Of a DNA stretch of 64,000 bases, positions 45,792 to 54,983 are shown in pieces. The stretch is from Pseudomonas versuta (GTDB lineage: Bacteria; Pseudomonadota; Gammaproteobacteria; Pseudomonadales; Pseudomonadaceae). The translations under genes and the position numbers were made by a program. Under the pieces are notes generated by a model, which made no database searches, was not told the origin of the DNA, and saw only the letters and a program-made list of their open reading frames with translations. The DNA is taken from positions 1,426,001-1,490,000 of the forward strand of contig NZ_CP012676.1 of the NCBI RefSeq assembly GCF_001294575.1. Direction: 5' to 3'. Position 1 is the first letter of the stretch. Every line of letters starts with the position of its first letter.

Positions 45792-46097
45792 ATTGGAGTC
45801 CTTGGCGTGAGAGTCGGGCGGCGCGGGTAAGGCCGCCACCGGGGAACAAGGGCGGGGCGCTGACCAAACCGGACGCTGGGCAGGCGCGGCAAGCTGCTGC
45901 GCCGCGCAGTGACTCAACGTTGCCCCGGCGCACGTTCGGGTGAATGTGGTTGATCATGCCTGTCTCCTTCCTTGGATTCATGAATGGTTCAATGGCGCCA
46001 CTTTCAACTGCTATCTCCCTGGCGTGCCAATCGTTTATGGTGATGCCGTGATCACCGCTGGTGATCACCAAAGACGCATTAGCGAATCGGAGGATCA
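45792..46097. promoter_or_regulatory. Divergent promoter region between dehydrogenase and LysR genes
   Basis: This 306 bp region lies between divergent genes. At 46048-46068 two GTGATCACC-type arms (GTGATCACC and GGTGATCAC) face each other across GCT, 30 bp before the LysR start. The symmetry and place suit a LysR operator. The rest shows no convincing coding frame. Confidence 0.55.
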
Positions 46098-46997
46098 GTG
46101 GAACTCAAACATTTGCGGGCTTTTGCGGCCTTGGCCGAAGAACTGCACTTTGGTCGTGCGGCGGTGCGTCTGCACATTGTCCAGCCGGCCTTGAGTGCGC
46201 AAATACGAGCCCTGGAGGAGGATGTAGGGGCGCAATTGTTCGAGCGTGACCGGCACGGGGTCGAGCTGACCGAGGAGGGCGCACTATTTCTGCCTGAGGC
46301 CCTGGCGACCCTGCGCCAGGCCGGGCGCGCCCGTGAGGTGTTGCAGCAGGCCGCGGCCGGAGAGGTGGGGGTGCTGCGTCTGGCATTTGTATCTTCAACC
46401 CTGTCGCACCTGTTGCCGGTGCTGATACGCACTCTGGAGGCGCGTTACCCGCGCATCGAACTTGACCTCAAGGACATGCCTTCGCAGCTGCAGATCCGCG
46501 GCCTGCTGGACAATGCTCTGGATTTTGGCCTGGTACGCCTGCCCTTGAATGTGTCCGGCGTGCACACCCGCATGCTGTTTGAGGAGTCGCTGGTGGTGGC
46601 GCTGGCTCAGGACCACCCGCTGTGTGCCAAGCGTCGAATACAGCCGCAGGATCTGCTCGGGTGTCCGCTACTGGTGCTGGGGCGAAAGTTTGCCCCCGGT
46701 TTGTATGACCAGATGCTGGTGGGGTTTCACCGGCGCAAGATAACGCTGACGATTGCCCGGGAGATGGGCGAGTTTCCCACCCTGTTAGCGTTGGTGGCCG
46801 CCGGTCTGGGAATTGGCATCCTGCCAGATGGTGCTGCCTCGGCGCTGCCGGCCGGGGTGGTGATCCGCCCGCTGACACTGGCCATGAGCGGCGCGGGCAT
46901 AGGGGTTGCCTGGACGGGCCTTGAGAACCCGCGCAAGCGGGCCCTGATGCAGGTGCTCGACGAGCTCTATCGCGCGTCGGGCCCGGCGTCCGTTTAG
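46098..46997 (+). CDS. LysR-family transcriptional regulator
   Basis: This 299-residue LysR regulator has an N-terminal winged HTH (MELKHLRAFAALAEELHFGRAAVRLHIVQPALSAQIRALE) and a C-terminal periplasmic-binding-like effector domain (about residues 90-295). The start is GTG 46098 with a strong CGGAGGATCA site. Divergent from the shikimate/quinate dehydrogenase-transporter pair with a palindrome between, so it most probably controls that pair in response to shikimate, quinate or a related ligand. This is inferred from position. Confidence 0.9.
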   Translation: MELKHLRAFAALAEELHFGRAAVRLHIVQPALSAQIRALEEDVGAQLFERDRHGVELTEEGALFLPEALATLRQAGRAREVLQQAAAGEVGVLRLAFVSSTLSHLLPVLIRTLEARYPRIELDLKDMPSQLQIRGLLDNALDFGLVRLPLNVSGVHTRMLFEESLVVALAQDHPLCAKRRIQPQDLLGCPLLVLGRKFAPGLYDQMLVGFHRRKITLTIAREMGEFPTLLALVAAGLGIGILPDGAASALPAGVVIRPLTLAMSGAGIGVAWTGLENPRKRALMQVLDELYRASGPASV

Positions 46998-47030
46998 GGC
47001 GCCAGGCACGCCAGGGTCAAGCCCGCGCAG

Positions 47031-47579
47031 TTATCTGCGCAGCTGTTCTTCTTCGCGTAACTGAGCGCTCATGTCGTCGCAACTTTTCGCCCAGGCTTGC
47101 AGCCATTCGGGCATCGCTGGCGATACCTCCGCCAATCCCAGTTCACGGACAAAATCTGCGGACGGGATGGTGCCCTTGGCCGAACGAAACAACCCGCGCA
47201 TCACCACAACCCCGACCACTCGGCCCCGGCTGATGAAACGATGCTCCATCACGCTCCATTTTTGATCCCAGCCCAGTAGGCGGGTGTGGATTTCAAAGGC
47301 TTCGAACAGCTTCAGTTCGCGGCGGAACTTGCCCCAGGTATCACCCACAATCGGCAGTGCCTTATTGCGCATGGCCACGCGAAATGCGCCGCTGCGCAGC
47401 ACGAAATCCATGCGCCCGACATCGGCCAGGGTGAAATACCTGCCATTGGTGACGTGGCGGTTGAAGTCCAGGTCCAGCGGCCAGACACGCATCCGTACCA
47501 CGGTACTGTCCAGACCATCGACAGGCTTGCGCCAGGGGCGCCGAAACAGCATGAGCAGTAACCGAAACCAGAGATTCAT
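47031..47579 (-). CDS. Hotdog-fold thioesterase family protein (4HBT-like)
   Basis: This 182-residue protein has an N-terminal amphipathic stretch (MNLWFRLLLMLFRRPWRKP) and a hotdog domain with LDFNRHVTNGRYFTLADVGRMDFVLRSG, the Asn/Asp-His-Asn-Gly pattern of 4HBT_2 acyl-CoA thioesterases. It ends in a charged tail. It stands between the LysR gene and the divergent GlxA-type regulator, with no operon partner. The acyl substrate is unknown. Confidence 0.78.
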   Translation of the reverse strand: MNLWFRLLLMLFRRPWRKPVDGLDSTVVRMRVWPLDLDFNRHVTNGRYFTLADVGRMDFVLRSGAFRVAMRNKALPIVGDTWGKFRRELKLFEAFEIHTRLLGWDQKWSVMEHRFISRGRVVGVVVMRGLFRSAKGTIPSADFVRELGLAEVSPAMPEWLQAWAKSCDDMSAQLREEEQLRR

Positions 47580-47685
47580 AAGTACGCCGGGCAGTGATTG
47601 AAGGCTGCACTGTAGCGGGGAGGAATCAGGTCAGGTAGGTGCGCAAATGACTTATTACATGCGAAAAGCGCAACCTGGATCTTTC

Positions 47686-48663
47686 ATGCACATTACCTTG
47701 CTCCTGGCCGACCAATGCTCGGCTGCAAGCGCCACGCTCGCCCTTGAAATGCTCGGTGCGGCCAATCTGTTTGCCGGCAGTGCGCAGGCGCCTTTTACCG
47801 TGGTGGTCGCTTCGCTTGATGGCCAGGTCGTCACTGCCTGGGGCGGGCAACAGTTGCAAGTTGACCGGTCGACGGCCCAGGTCGGGCAGACCGATCTGGT
47901 GCTGATACCGGGGTTTCTGTTCACCTTGAAAGAGGCTTTGCCGGGGTTTTCGGCCTATGGCCCGTGGCTGCGCAGCCAGCACACGCAGGGGGCGGTGATC
48001 GCATCGATGTGCACCGGTGCATTCATGCTGGCCGAGAGCGGTTTGCTGAAGGGTTTGCGCGCCACCACGCACTGGGCTTTTGCCGAGCTTTTTGCCCGGC
48101 GCTACCCCGCAGTGATATTGGAGGAGGCGCAGATCCTCTGCGAAGAACACCGGCTAATCACCAGCGGTGGTGCGAGCGCCGCGATGGATTTGATTTTGCA
48201 CCTGATACGCCGCTTCGGTTCTGCGGAACTGGCGCACACCTGCAGCAAGTACTTGCTGATTGATAACGTGCGCAGCGAGCAGTCGGTATACGCCATGTGG
48301 TCGTTGCCCAAGAGCCATGGCGACGCAGAGGTCCTGCGGGTCCAGCATTGGCTGGAGCAACACTTCGCCGGGCCGGTGCTGATCGACGATCTGGCCCGGC
48401 GTTTCGGTTTTGGCATCCGCAATTTCAAGCGTCGCTTCAAGGAGGCCACCGGGCATACCCCCATTGCCTATCTGCAAACCCTGCGTCTGGAGCGGGCCAA
48501 GCAACTGCTGGAGTCCACCCGCATGACCCTGGACAGCATCACCTATGCCGTGGGCTACGAAGACAGCAACTCCTTGCGCCGCTTGTTTGTGCAGCGGGTG
48601 GGTCTGTTGCCGGTGGCTTATCGCAAGAAATTCCAGCCAGCCCAGAGCGATTCAGCGCCGTAA
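47686..48663 (+). CDS. GlxA-family transcriptional regulator (DJ-1/PfpI + AraC)
   Basis: This 325-residue regulator has an N-terminal DJ-1/PfpI-like domain (HITLLLADQCSAASATLALEMLGAANL; MCTGAFMLAESGLLKG with the nucleophile-elbow Cys) and a C-terminal AraC HTH pair (about residues 225-320, LARRFGFGIRNFKRRFKEATG and ITYAVGYEDSNSLRRLF). In-frame ATGs at 47647 and 47659 also exist; 47686 matches the family N-terminus, but 47647 has a slightly better ribosome site. Members often control catabolism of quaternary amines or other small molecules. Target unknown here. Confidence 0.82.
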   Translation: MHITLLLADQCSAASATLALEMLGAANLFAGSAQAPFTVVVASLDGQVVTAWGGQQLQVDRSTAQVGQTDLVLIPGFLFTLKEALPGFSAYGPWLRSQHTQGAVIASMCTGAFMLAESGLLKGLRATTHWAFAELFARRYPAVILEEAQILCEEHRLITSGGASAAMDLILHLIRRFGSAELAHTCSKYLLIDNVRSEQSVYAMWSLPKSHGDAEVLRVQHWLEQHFAGPVLIDDLARRFGFGIRNFKRRFKEATGHTPIAYLQTLRLERAKQLLESTRMTLDSITYAVGYEDSNSLRRLFVQRVGLLPVAYRKKFQPAQSDSAP

Positions 48664-48779
48664 GTGCGGTTCGCCCTTAATGCGCTTACCAGAAACGCCA
48701 TCGCGAGCCAGCGGGACCTGACCCTGTCAGCGGTGCCCCCCGGCATCGCCAAAGTTCGCGCCCGGTGCCGGCGCGAGTC

Positions 48780-50117
48780 TCAATGCGCCGCCAGCGGCTG
48801 GCACTCGGCTGCCTCGGGCCGGGGGCGAATGATCAGCAGGCCTGCCGTTGCAATCACCAACGGCACCACCAGCGCGCTGTAATAACCGGCGGGGCCGCCG
48901 TGTTCGAGAAACCAGCCTCCGCTCGCAGAGCCGATGATCGCTCCCACACGCCCCAGCGCAATGGCCCAGCCTGTCGCGGTTGCGCGTAATGCGGTGGGGT
49001 ATGCCTGGGCAACCATGTAGTTCAAGACGATTTGCTGACCGCCAATGCCCAGGCCTGCGCAACCGGCGAGGGTAAATACCAGTGCCCAGTGGTTGCCACT
49101 GTTAGCCAGGCCCAGGCAGAGGGCAATACCAAATACAAATAGGATCAGCAGCAATAGCCGGGTATTGATTTTCGGCAGGATGATCGACAGCGGGATCGCG
49201 CAAACCACAAACACCGTATTGACCGCCACCGTGCCCATGGGGGCCTGCTCTGCCGGCAGGCCGGTGGCTTTGAGGACGGTAGGTAACCAGGACAAAAGCA
49301 TGAACCACGCAACCCAGTTGAACAGGTAGACGGTCCAGATCCCGAGCGTGTTGCGGCCCAGCCCTGCGCTGAACAAAGAGCTCACCCCGGTTTTTACCTC
49401 CAGTTCCGGAACACTGTAGGTACTGTCCGGGGAAATCCGGGTTTTGCTGATGGCACCGAGGATTTTCCCGATCTTGTTGCGGCTGACATTGCCTTGGCGT
49501 CTGGTTAAAAAATACAAGGATTCCGGAAGGGCGAAGATCAATACCGCCAGCAGCAACAGCGGCACGATGCCGCCCACCGCAAAGATGCCTTGCCAGCCAA
49601 TGGACGGCAGCATCCAGGCGGCCAGCAAACCGCCCAGAATGGCGCCGGCAGGCAAACCCAGCAGTACCGTGGTCATGATCGTGCCGCGTTGTCTGGCGCT
49701 GCCGTACTCGGCCGCCAGCGACAGCACCACGGGGGTCGCGCCGCCCATGCCGATGCCTGCGATAAACCGCAAGACCAGAATCTGCTCCGTGGTCCGGGCA
49801 AAGGCTGTCGCCAGGGATGCAACGGCAAACAGTGCGACTGCCGCGATAATAATCGGCCGGCGACCGAACTTGTCGGCCAGTAAACCCAGAGCCATCGCCC
49901 CGAGCACCATGCCGACAATCCCGGCGGTCAGGATCGGCGCCAGCGCACCTGCTCCCAGTCCGAAGGCCTGAATGATCGAAGGACCGGTGAAGGCAATCGC
50001 CTGGGTATCGAAACCGTCGAGGATGGCAACCAAAAAACACAGTGCGAAGACCCGCCATTGAAAGGCGCTGATTTGCCTGCTGTCGATCAACTCGGGAATG
50101 GAATAGTGCGTGCTCAT
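48780..50117 (-). CDS. MFS aromatic acid:H+ symporter (AAHS family, PcaK-like)
   Basis: This 445-residue transporter has 12 predicted helices. AAHS signatures are present: ALCFLVAILDGFDTQAIAFTGPSI in helix 1, LGLLADKFGRRPIIIAAVALFA in the helix 2-3 loop, and GIGMGGATPVVLSLAAEYGSARQRG. It is on the same strand as pcaIJ but 220 bp further downstream, so it may be co-regulated with aromatic-acid catabolism. It could compensate for the loss of the benzoate transporter BenK. Exact substrate (4-hydroxybenzoate, benzoate or another acid) is not settled. Confidence 0.85.
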   Translation of the reverse strand: MSTHYSIPELIDSRQISAFQWRVFALCFLVAILDGFDTQAIAFTGPSIIQAFGLGAGALAPILTAGIVGMVLGAMALGLLADKFGRRPIIIAAVALFAVASLATAFARTTEQILVLRFIAGIGMGGATPVVLSLAAEYGSARQRGTIMTTVLLGLPAGAILGGLLAAWMLPSIGWQGIFAVGGIVPLLLLAVLIFALPESLYFLTRRQGNVSRNKIGKILGAISKTRISPDSTYSVPELEVKTGVSSLFSAGLGRNTLGIWTVYLFNWVAWFMLLSWLPTVLKATGLPAEQAPMGTVAVNTVFVVCAIPLSIILPKINTRLLLLILFVFGIALCLGLANSGNHWALVFTLAGCAGLGIGGQQIVLNYMVAQAYPTALRATATGWAIALGRVGAIIGSASGGWFLEHGGPAGYYSALVVPLVIATAGLLIIRPRPEAAECQPLAAH

Positions 50118-50337
50118 GGCGGCTCCGGCGGCTCCAGATTTTTTATAGTTATGTGCAGGCGCAGCCTGCCGGAGCAGAGGCTAAAGGCGGGGGGTGTCAG
50201 CGTCTAATATCATTTGGGTGCCGTGCAATACCCCCAGGGTATGGCTGGCGGGGGAGGAACTCTAGATACCGGCCATTGAGCCCGGTTCAGGTGCAGTGAG
50301 GCCGCGGGCGACCTCGTGGGGGTGGGCGGGCTGTGGC

Positions 50338-50979
50338 TTATTGAAGCAATGGCACGCCGCTGAGTTCCTGCAAGGCTTCGAAGCTGATGTCCGCGAGGAT
50401 CTCACGCACTCGCAGGCCCTGGGGGGTAACGTCCAGAATCGCCAGGTCGGTATAGATGCGGCTGACGCAGGCGATGCCCGTCAGCGGGTAGGTACACTCC
50501 GGCACCAGTTTGCTTTCGCCGCTCTTGGTCAGGTGATCCATCATCACGAATACCTGGCGTGCGCCGGTGGCCAGGTCCATCGCGCCGCCCACCGCCGGTA
50601 TCGAACCCTCGGCTCCGGTATGCCAGTTGGCCAGATCGCCTTTGACCGAAACCTGGAAAGCACCCAGTACGGCAATGTCGATGTGCCCGCCGCGCATCAT
50701 CGAGAACGAGTCGGCGTGATGGAAATAGGCGCCACCGGCCAGCAACGTCACATGCTGCTTGCCGGCGTTGATCAGGTCATCATCTTCCTCTCCAGGGGCC
50801 GGGCTCGGGCCCATGCCCAGCACGCCGTTTTCGCTGTGCAGGAACACCTCCTTGTCCCCCAGGTAGTTCGCCACCAGCGTCGGTACGCCAATGCCCAGGT
50901 TCACATAAGCGCCCTCGAGAATATCCTTGGCCACGCGCTGGGCCATTTCGTTGCGCGAAAGTTTGTTAATGACGGTCAT
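50338..50979 (-). CDS. pcaJ: 3-oxoadipate CoA-transferase subunit B
   Basis: This 213-residue beta subunit of succinyl-CoA:3-oxoadipate CoA-transferase acts at the penultimate step of the beta-ketoadipate pathway. The catalytic glutamate is Glu50 in HSENGVLGMGP. Other blocks are YVNLGIGVPTLVANYL, INAGKQHVTLLAGGAYFHHADSF and TYPLTGIACVSRIYTDLAI. It starts 8 bp after pcaI. The product 3-oxoadipyl-CoA would go to a thiolase not in this window (PcaF). Confidence 0.92.
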   Translation of the reverse strand: MTVINKLSRNEMAQRVAKDILEGAYVNLGIGVPTLVANYLGDKEVFLHSENGVLGMGPSPAPGEEDDDLINAGKQHVTLLAGGAYFHHADSFSMMRGGHIDIAVLGAFQVSVKGDLANWHTGAEGSIPAVGGAMDLATGARQVFVMMDHLTKSGESKLVPECTYPLTGIACVSRIYTDLAILDVTPQGLRVREILADISFEALQELSGVPLLQ

Positions 50980-50987
50980 GGTGGGCC

Positions 50988-51680
50988 TCAGTTGACGTTG
51001 GCGATCGGAGAGCGGGCGGATGGCACCGCAACCACGCGCTGGACAAAAATCCCCGGGGTGATGATGTGTTCGGGGTCCAGTTCGCCCAGCTCGACGATCC
51101 GGTTGACCTGCGCAATGGCCGTGGTCGCCGCCATGGCCATGATCGGTCCAAAATTGCGCGCGGCTTTACGGTAGGTCAGGTTGCCCCAACGATCACCTTT
51201 TTCGGCTTTGATCAGGGCAATGTCTGCGCGCAACGGCATTTCCAGTACAAAGTTGCGGCCCTCGATTACCCGGGTTTCCTTGCCCTCGGCCAACAATGTG
51301 CCGTACCCGGTCGGCGTATAGAACGCACCGATTCCCGAGCCGGCCGCCCGGATGCGTTCGGCCAGGTTGCCCTGGGGCACCACCTCCAGCTGCACTTTTC
51401 CAGCCCGGTACAGTTCGTCAAACACATAGGAGTCGGACTGGCGCGGGAACGAGCAAATGACCTTGGCGACACGCCCGGCCTTGAGCAGTGCAGCCAGGCC
51501 GATTTCACCGTTGCCGGCGTTGTTGCTGATGATGGTGAGGTCGCGAGCGCCCGATGCAATCACACCGTCCACCAGTTCCGAGGGCATGCCGGCGGTGCCG
51601 AAGCCCCCCACCATGATGATCGAGCCATCGGCAATGCCATCCACTGCGGCAGCGATGGATTCGAAGGTTTTGTTGATCAA
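50988..51680 (-). CDS. pcaI: 3-oxoadipate CoA-transferase subunit A
   Basis: This 230-residue alpha subunit has the glycine-rich IMVGGFGTAGMPSELVDGVIASG (about residue 22), ISNNAGNGEIGLAALLKAGRVAKVICSFPRQ, and a C-terminal MAATTAIAQVNRIVELGELDPEHIITPGIFV. It opens the pcaIJ unit and is divergent from benABC, with 344 bp between. Together with BenABCD and CatA it places the first and last parts of benzoate catabolism side by side. The catBC and pcaD genes needed between are not in this window. Confidence 0.93.
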   Translation of the reverse strand: MINKTFESIAAAVDGIADGSIIMVGGFGTAGMPSELVDGVIASGARDLTIISNNAGNGEIGLAALLKAGRVAKVICSFPRQSDSYVFDELYRAGKVQLEVVPQGNLAERIRAAGSGIGAFYTPTGYGTLLAEGKETRVIEGRNFVLEMPLRADIALIKAEKGDRWGNLTYRKAARNFGPIMAMAATTAIAQVNRIVELGELDPEHIITPGIFVQRVVAVPSARSPIANVN

Positions 51681-52024
51681 GGCGTGCTCCTGATTTTAGG
51701 TTGAATGAACAGATCAATGTGCTGGCCGACCGTTCGTGCAACGGTCCGGCATGTGCATAGGGTGCCAAACATCGAACCCGAGAGGGCGACGCCACATGCG
51801 ATGTCGTGCGATTAACGAACGCTTGGTGAAATTGCCCTCTGTGCACCTGCGCCCTGAGGCGCGATCTGTTGCCCGCACCCGATAACGCACGCCCTCACTG
51901 TGTACAGCTAGGCCACCGTGGCGTTTTGCACAAAGCGGATAACGGTCTGCACGCAACGGATATTGCCGCACGCACAGGTCGGTGACACTGCCACAACCAC
52001 ATAACAACAATGGAGTCTCAGGCC
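51681..52024. promoter_or_regulatory. Divergent pcaI/benA promoter region
   Basis: This 344 bp region lies between pcaI and benA. The benA side has a BenR/XylS-type double operator (51927-51962) and an AACAACAA motif at 52003-52010 just before the benA ribosome site. No gene is seen within. Confidence 0.7.
51927..51962 (+). promoter_or_regulatory. BenR/XylS-type operator (two TGCA-N6-GGATA repeats)
   Basis: TGCA-CAAAGC-GGATA (51927-51941) and TGCA-CGCAAC-GGATA (51948-51962) are direct repeats at 21-bp spacing. This is the known XylS/BenR binding arrangement (TGCA-N6-GGNTA). They lie 63-98 bp upstream of the benA ATG. BenR is encoded at 58527. Confidence 0.88.
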
Positions 52025-53389
52025 ATGTCCATAGGCGTCGAGTACCTCAATTCCTTGCTCGAAGAAAACCGCGATGAAGGCCTCTACCGCTGCAAGCGTG
52101 AGATGTTTACCGACCCCCGCCTGTTCGACCTCGAAATGAAGCACATTTTCGAAGGCAACTGGCTGTACCTCGCGCATGAGAGCCAGATCCCGCAGAAAAA
52201 CGATTACATCACCCTGCAAATGGGCCGCCAGCCGGTGTTTATTGCGCGTAACAAGGACGGGGTACTCAACGCCTTCCTCAACGCCTGCAGTCACCGCGGA
52301 GCGATGCTGTGCCGGCACAAAAGCGGCAACAAGTCGTCCTATACCTGCCCGTTCCACGGCTGGACGTTCAACAACTCGGGCAAGCTGCTCAAGGTCAAGG
52401 ATCCTGGCAACGCAGGTTATCCCGCCAGCTTCAACTGCGAAGGCTCCCATGACCTGACCAAAGTCGCCCGCTTTGAGTCGTACCGTGGTTTTCTGTTCGG
52501 CAGTCTGAATGCCGATGTGGTGCCGCTGGCCGAACATCTGGGTGAGTCGGCAAAGATCATCGACATGATCGTCGATCAGTCCCCCGATGGCCTGGAAGTC
52601 CTGCGCGGCTCCTCCAGCTACATCTATGAGGGCAACTGGAAACTGACCGCCGAAAACGGTGCCGACGGTTACCACGTCAGTTCGGTGCACTGGAACTATG
52701 CCGCCACCCAGAACCAGCGCAAGGAGCGCCAGTGCGGTGATACCAACCCGACCATGAGTGCCGGTGGCTGGGCTAAAAGTGGCGGCGGCTTCTACTCGTT
52801 CGACAAAGGTCACATGCTGCTCTGGACGCGCTGGGCGAACCCGCAGGACCGACCGTTGTACGAGCGCCGTGATGAGCTGGTCAATGACTTCGGTCAGGCC
52901 CGCGCCGACTGGATGATCGGTAATTCGCGCAATCTGTGCCTGTATCCCAACGTCTATTTGATGGACCAGTTCAGCTCGCAGATCCGGATTGCCCGGCCGA
53001 TCTCGGTCAACCAGACCGAGATCACCATCTACTGCATCGCCCCGGTGGGCGAGAGCGCAGAAGCCCGTTCGCGGCGCATTCGCCAGTACGAGGACTTCTT
53101 CAACGTCAGCGGCATGGCCACCCCCGATGACCTGGAGGAATTCCGCTCCTGCCAGATGGGTTATCAAGGCAGCGCTACGGCCTGGAACGATATGTCGCGT
53201 GGTGCCGAACACTGGGTCGAAGGGCCGGATGAAGCGGCGCTGGAGATTGATTTGCAGCCGTTGCTCAGCGGCGTGCGCACCGAAGACGAAGGGTTGTTTG
53301 TGGAGCAGCACAAGTACTGGAAAGACACCATGTTGCAAGCCGTGGCCACTGAACAGGCAGGAAAAATTCCTGCGTGGGAGGTCCAATGA
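52025..53389 (+). CDS. benA: Benzoate 1,2-dioxygenase large (alpha) subunit
   Basis: This 454-residue Rieske oxygenase alpha subunit converts benzoate to its 1,2-cis-dihydrodiol with BenB and BenC. The Rieske motif is C-x-H-x17-C-x2-H in ACSHRGAML and [10 protein letters not shown] (about residues 95-120). The iron site is in [16 protein letters not shown] (about 215-230). ATG 52025 has GGAGTCTCAGGCC before it; the in-frame ATG at 52010 sits on that ribosome site. It overlaps benB by 4 bp. Induction via BenR is indicated by the upstream operator. Confidence 0.95.
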   Translation: MSIGVEYLNSLLEENRDEGLYRCKREMFTDPRLFDLEMKHIFEGNWLYLAHESQIPQKNDYITLQMGRQPVFIARNKDGVLNAFLNACSHRGAMLCRHKSGNKSSYTCPFHGWTFNNSGKLLKVKDPGNAGYPASFNCEGSHDLTKVARFESYRGFLFGSLNADVVPLAEHLGESAKIIDMIVDQSPDGLEVLRGSSSYIYEGNWKLTAENGADGYHVSSVHWNYAATQNQRKERQCGDTNPTMSAGGWAKSGGGFYSFDKGHMLLWTRWANPQDRPLYERRDELVNDFGQARADWMIGNSRNLCLYPNVYLMDQFSSQIRIARPISVNQTEITIYCIAPVGESAEARSRRIRQYEDFFNVSGMATPDDLEEFRSCQMGYQGSATAWNDMSRGAEHWVEGPDEAALEIDLQPLLSGVRTEDEGLFVEQHKYWKDTMLQAVATEQAGKIPAWEVQ

Positions 53390-53874
53390 GCCTGTCATAC
53401 GATACCGTGCGCGATTTTCTGTTCCGCGAAGCCCGGTACCTGGACGACAAACAGTGGGACCAGTGGCTGGAACTCTACGCCGCCGATGCGACGTTCTGGA
53501 TGCCGTCCTGGGATGACGATGACGAGTTGACCGAAGACCCGCAAAGCGAAATCTCGCTGATCTGGTACGGCAGCCGGGAAGGTCTGGAAGACCGTATTTT
53601 CCGGATCAAGACCGAGCGTTCCAGTGCCAGCATCCCGGACACCCGCACCTCCCATAACTTGAGCAATATCGAGATCATCGAGCAGCGCGGCGACCAGTGC
53701 GTAGTGCGCTTCAACTGGCACACCCTGAGCTTTCGCTACAAGACGGTCGACAGCTATTTCGGCAGCAGTTTCTACACCCTCGATACCCGCGGCGAGCAGC
53801 CGTTGATCAAGGCCAAGAAAGTCGTGCTGAAAAACGATTATGTCCGCCAGGTCATCGATATTTACCACCTGTAA
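53386..53874 (+). CDS. benB: Benzoate 1,2-dioxygenase small (beta) subunit
   Basis: This 162-residue NTF2-fold beta subunit of the oxygenase stabilises BenA hexamers. Typical blocks are [47 protein letters not shown] and [20 protein letters not shown] 53386 overlaps the benA stop (ATGA), indicating coupled translation. Length matches the family. Confidence 0.95.
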   Translation: MSLSYDTVRDFLFREARYLDDKQWDQWLELYAADATFWMPSWDDDDELTEDPQSEISLIWYGSREGLEDRIFRIKTERSSASIPDTRTSHNLSNIEIIEQRGDQCVVRFNWHTLSFRYKTVDSYFGSSFYTLDTRGEQPLIKAKKVVLKNDYVRQVIDIYHL

Positions 53875-53936
53875 ATCGGGCTGCATTCCAGCGCCCGCCC
53901 AGTATGCGGGGGGAGTGCAGTCATGCGAGGTATGCC

Positions 53937-54950
53937 ATGAGCCACAAGATTGCCCTGAATTTTGAAGACGGCGTGACCCGTTTTATCGACGCCAACGCCA
54001 GTGAAACCGTTGCCGACGCGGCGTACCGCCAAGGGATAAACATTCCCCTGGACTGCCGCGACGGCGCCTGCGGTACCTGCAAATGCTTCGCCGAATCCGG
54101 TGAATATGATCTGGGCGAGGAATACATCGACGATGCCCTGACCGCTGAAGAGGCTGGCGAAGGTTTTGTCCTGACCTGCCAGATGCGCGCCAAGGGTGAC
54201 TGCGTGGTGCATATCCCGACGTCTTCTGAGGTTTGCAAGACCGGCCAGTCCTCCTATGAAGGTGCCATCCAGGAAGTGCGTCGCCTGTCCGACAGCACCC
54301 TGTCGTTGTCGATTCAGGGGCAGGGGCTGGCTGACCTGACGTTCCTGCCGGGTCAGTACGTAAACCTGAATGTGCCGGGCAGTGATCAGACCCGTGCCTA
54401 TTCTTTCAGCTCGGTACAGAAGGACGGGCGTGTCAGCTTCCTGATTCGCAATGTACCCGGCGGCCTGATGAGCCACTTTCTCACCGAGCTGGCCAAGGTC
54501 GGCGACACCATGAGCCTGGCCGGTCCACTGGGCAGCTTTTACCTGCGCCCGATCAAGCGGCCCTTGCTGTTGTTGGCCGGCGGTACCGGTCTGGCGCCGT
54601 TTACGGCGATGCTTGAGACCATCGCGCAAAAGGGCAGTGATCATCCTCTGCACCTGATTTATGGCGTGACCAACGATTTTGATCTGGTGGAAATCGACCG
54701 TTTGAAAGCGCTGGCGGCGAGCATTCCCAATTTCACCTTCAGTGCCTGCGTGGCCAACCCGCAGAGCGAGTGGCCGCAAAAGGGCTATGTCACCCAGCAC
54801 ATTGCCCCTGAGCATTTGAATGGCGGTGATGTGGATATTTATCTGTGCGGACCGCCGCCTATGGTTGAAGCCGTGAGCCAGTACATCCGCGAGCAGGGCA
54901 TTTCCCCTGCCAACTTCTACTACGAAAAATTCGCCGCCAGCGCTGCTTGA
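53937..54950 (+). CDS. benC: Benzoate 1,2-dioxygenase electron transfer component
   Basis: This 337-residue NADH:acceptor reductase feeds electrons to BenAB. It has a plant-type 2Fe-2S domain (CRDGACGTCKCFAESG, then the fourth Cys in LTCQ), an FAD domain with TRAYSFSS, and an NADH domain with LAGGTGLAPFTAMLE and CGPPPMVEAVSQY. ATG 53937 is preceded by GAGGTATGCC, and matches the family length. It is 63 bp after benB, within the operon. Confidence 0.95.
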   Translation: MSHKIALNFEDGVTRFIDANASETVADAAYRQGINIPLDCRDGACGTCKCFAESGEYDLGEEYIDDALTAEEAGEGFVLTCQMRAKGDCVVHIPTSSEVCKTGQSSYEGAIQEVRRLSDSTLSLSIQGQGLADLTFLPGQYVNLNVPGSDQTRAYSFSSVQKDGRVSFLIRNVPGGLMSHFLTELAKVGDTMSLAGPLGSFYLRPIKRPLLLLAGGTGLAPFTAMLETIAQKGSDHPLHLIYGVTNDFDLVEIDRLKALAASIPNFTFSACVANPQSEWPQKGYVTQHIAPEHLNGGDVDIYLCGPPPMVEAVSQYIREQGISPANFYYEKFAASAA

Positions 54951-54983
54951 ACACGCGGCTACGATAAAGGTCTGGAGATCATC

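Noticed and set aside
45517..46071. A 184-codon minus-strand frame overlapping the shikimate/quinate dehydrogenase start.
   Set aside because: Overlaps the dehydrogenase in another frame and runs through the LysR operator region; composition is not protein-like.
51908..53398. A 496-codon minus-strand frame opposite benA.
   Set aside because: It mirrors benA codons and has no recognisable domain or ribosome site.
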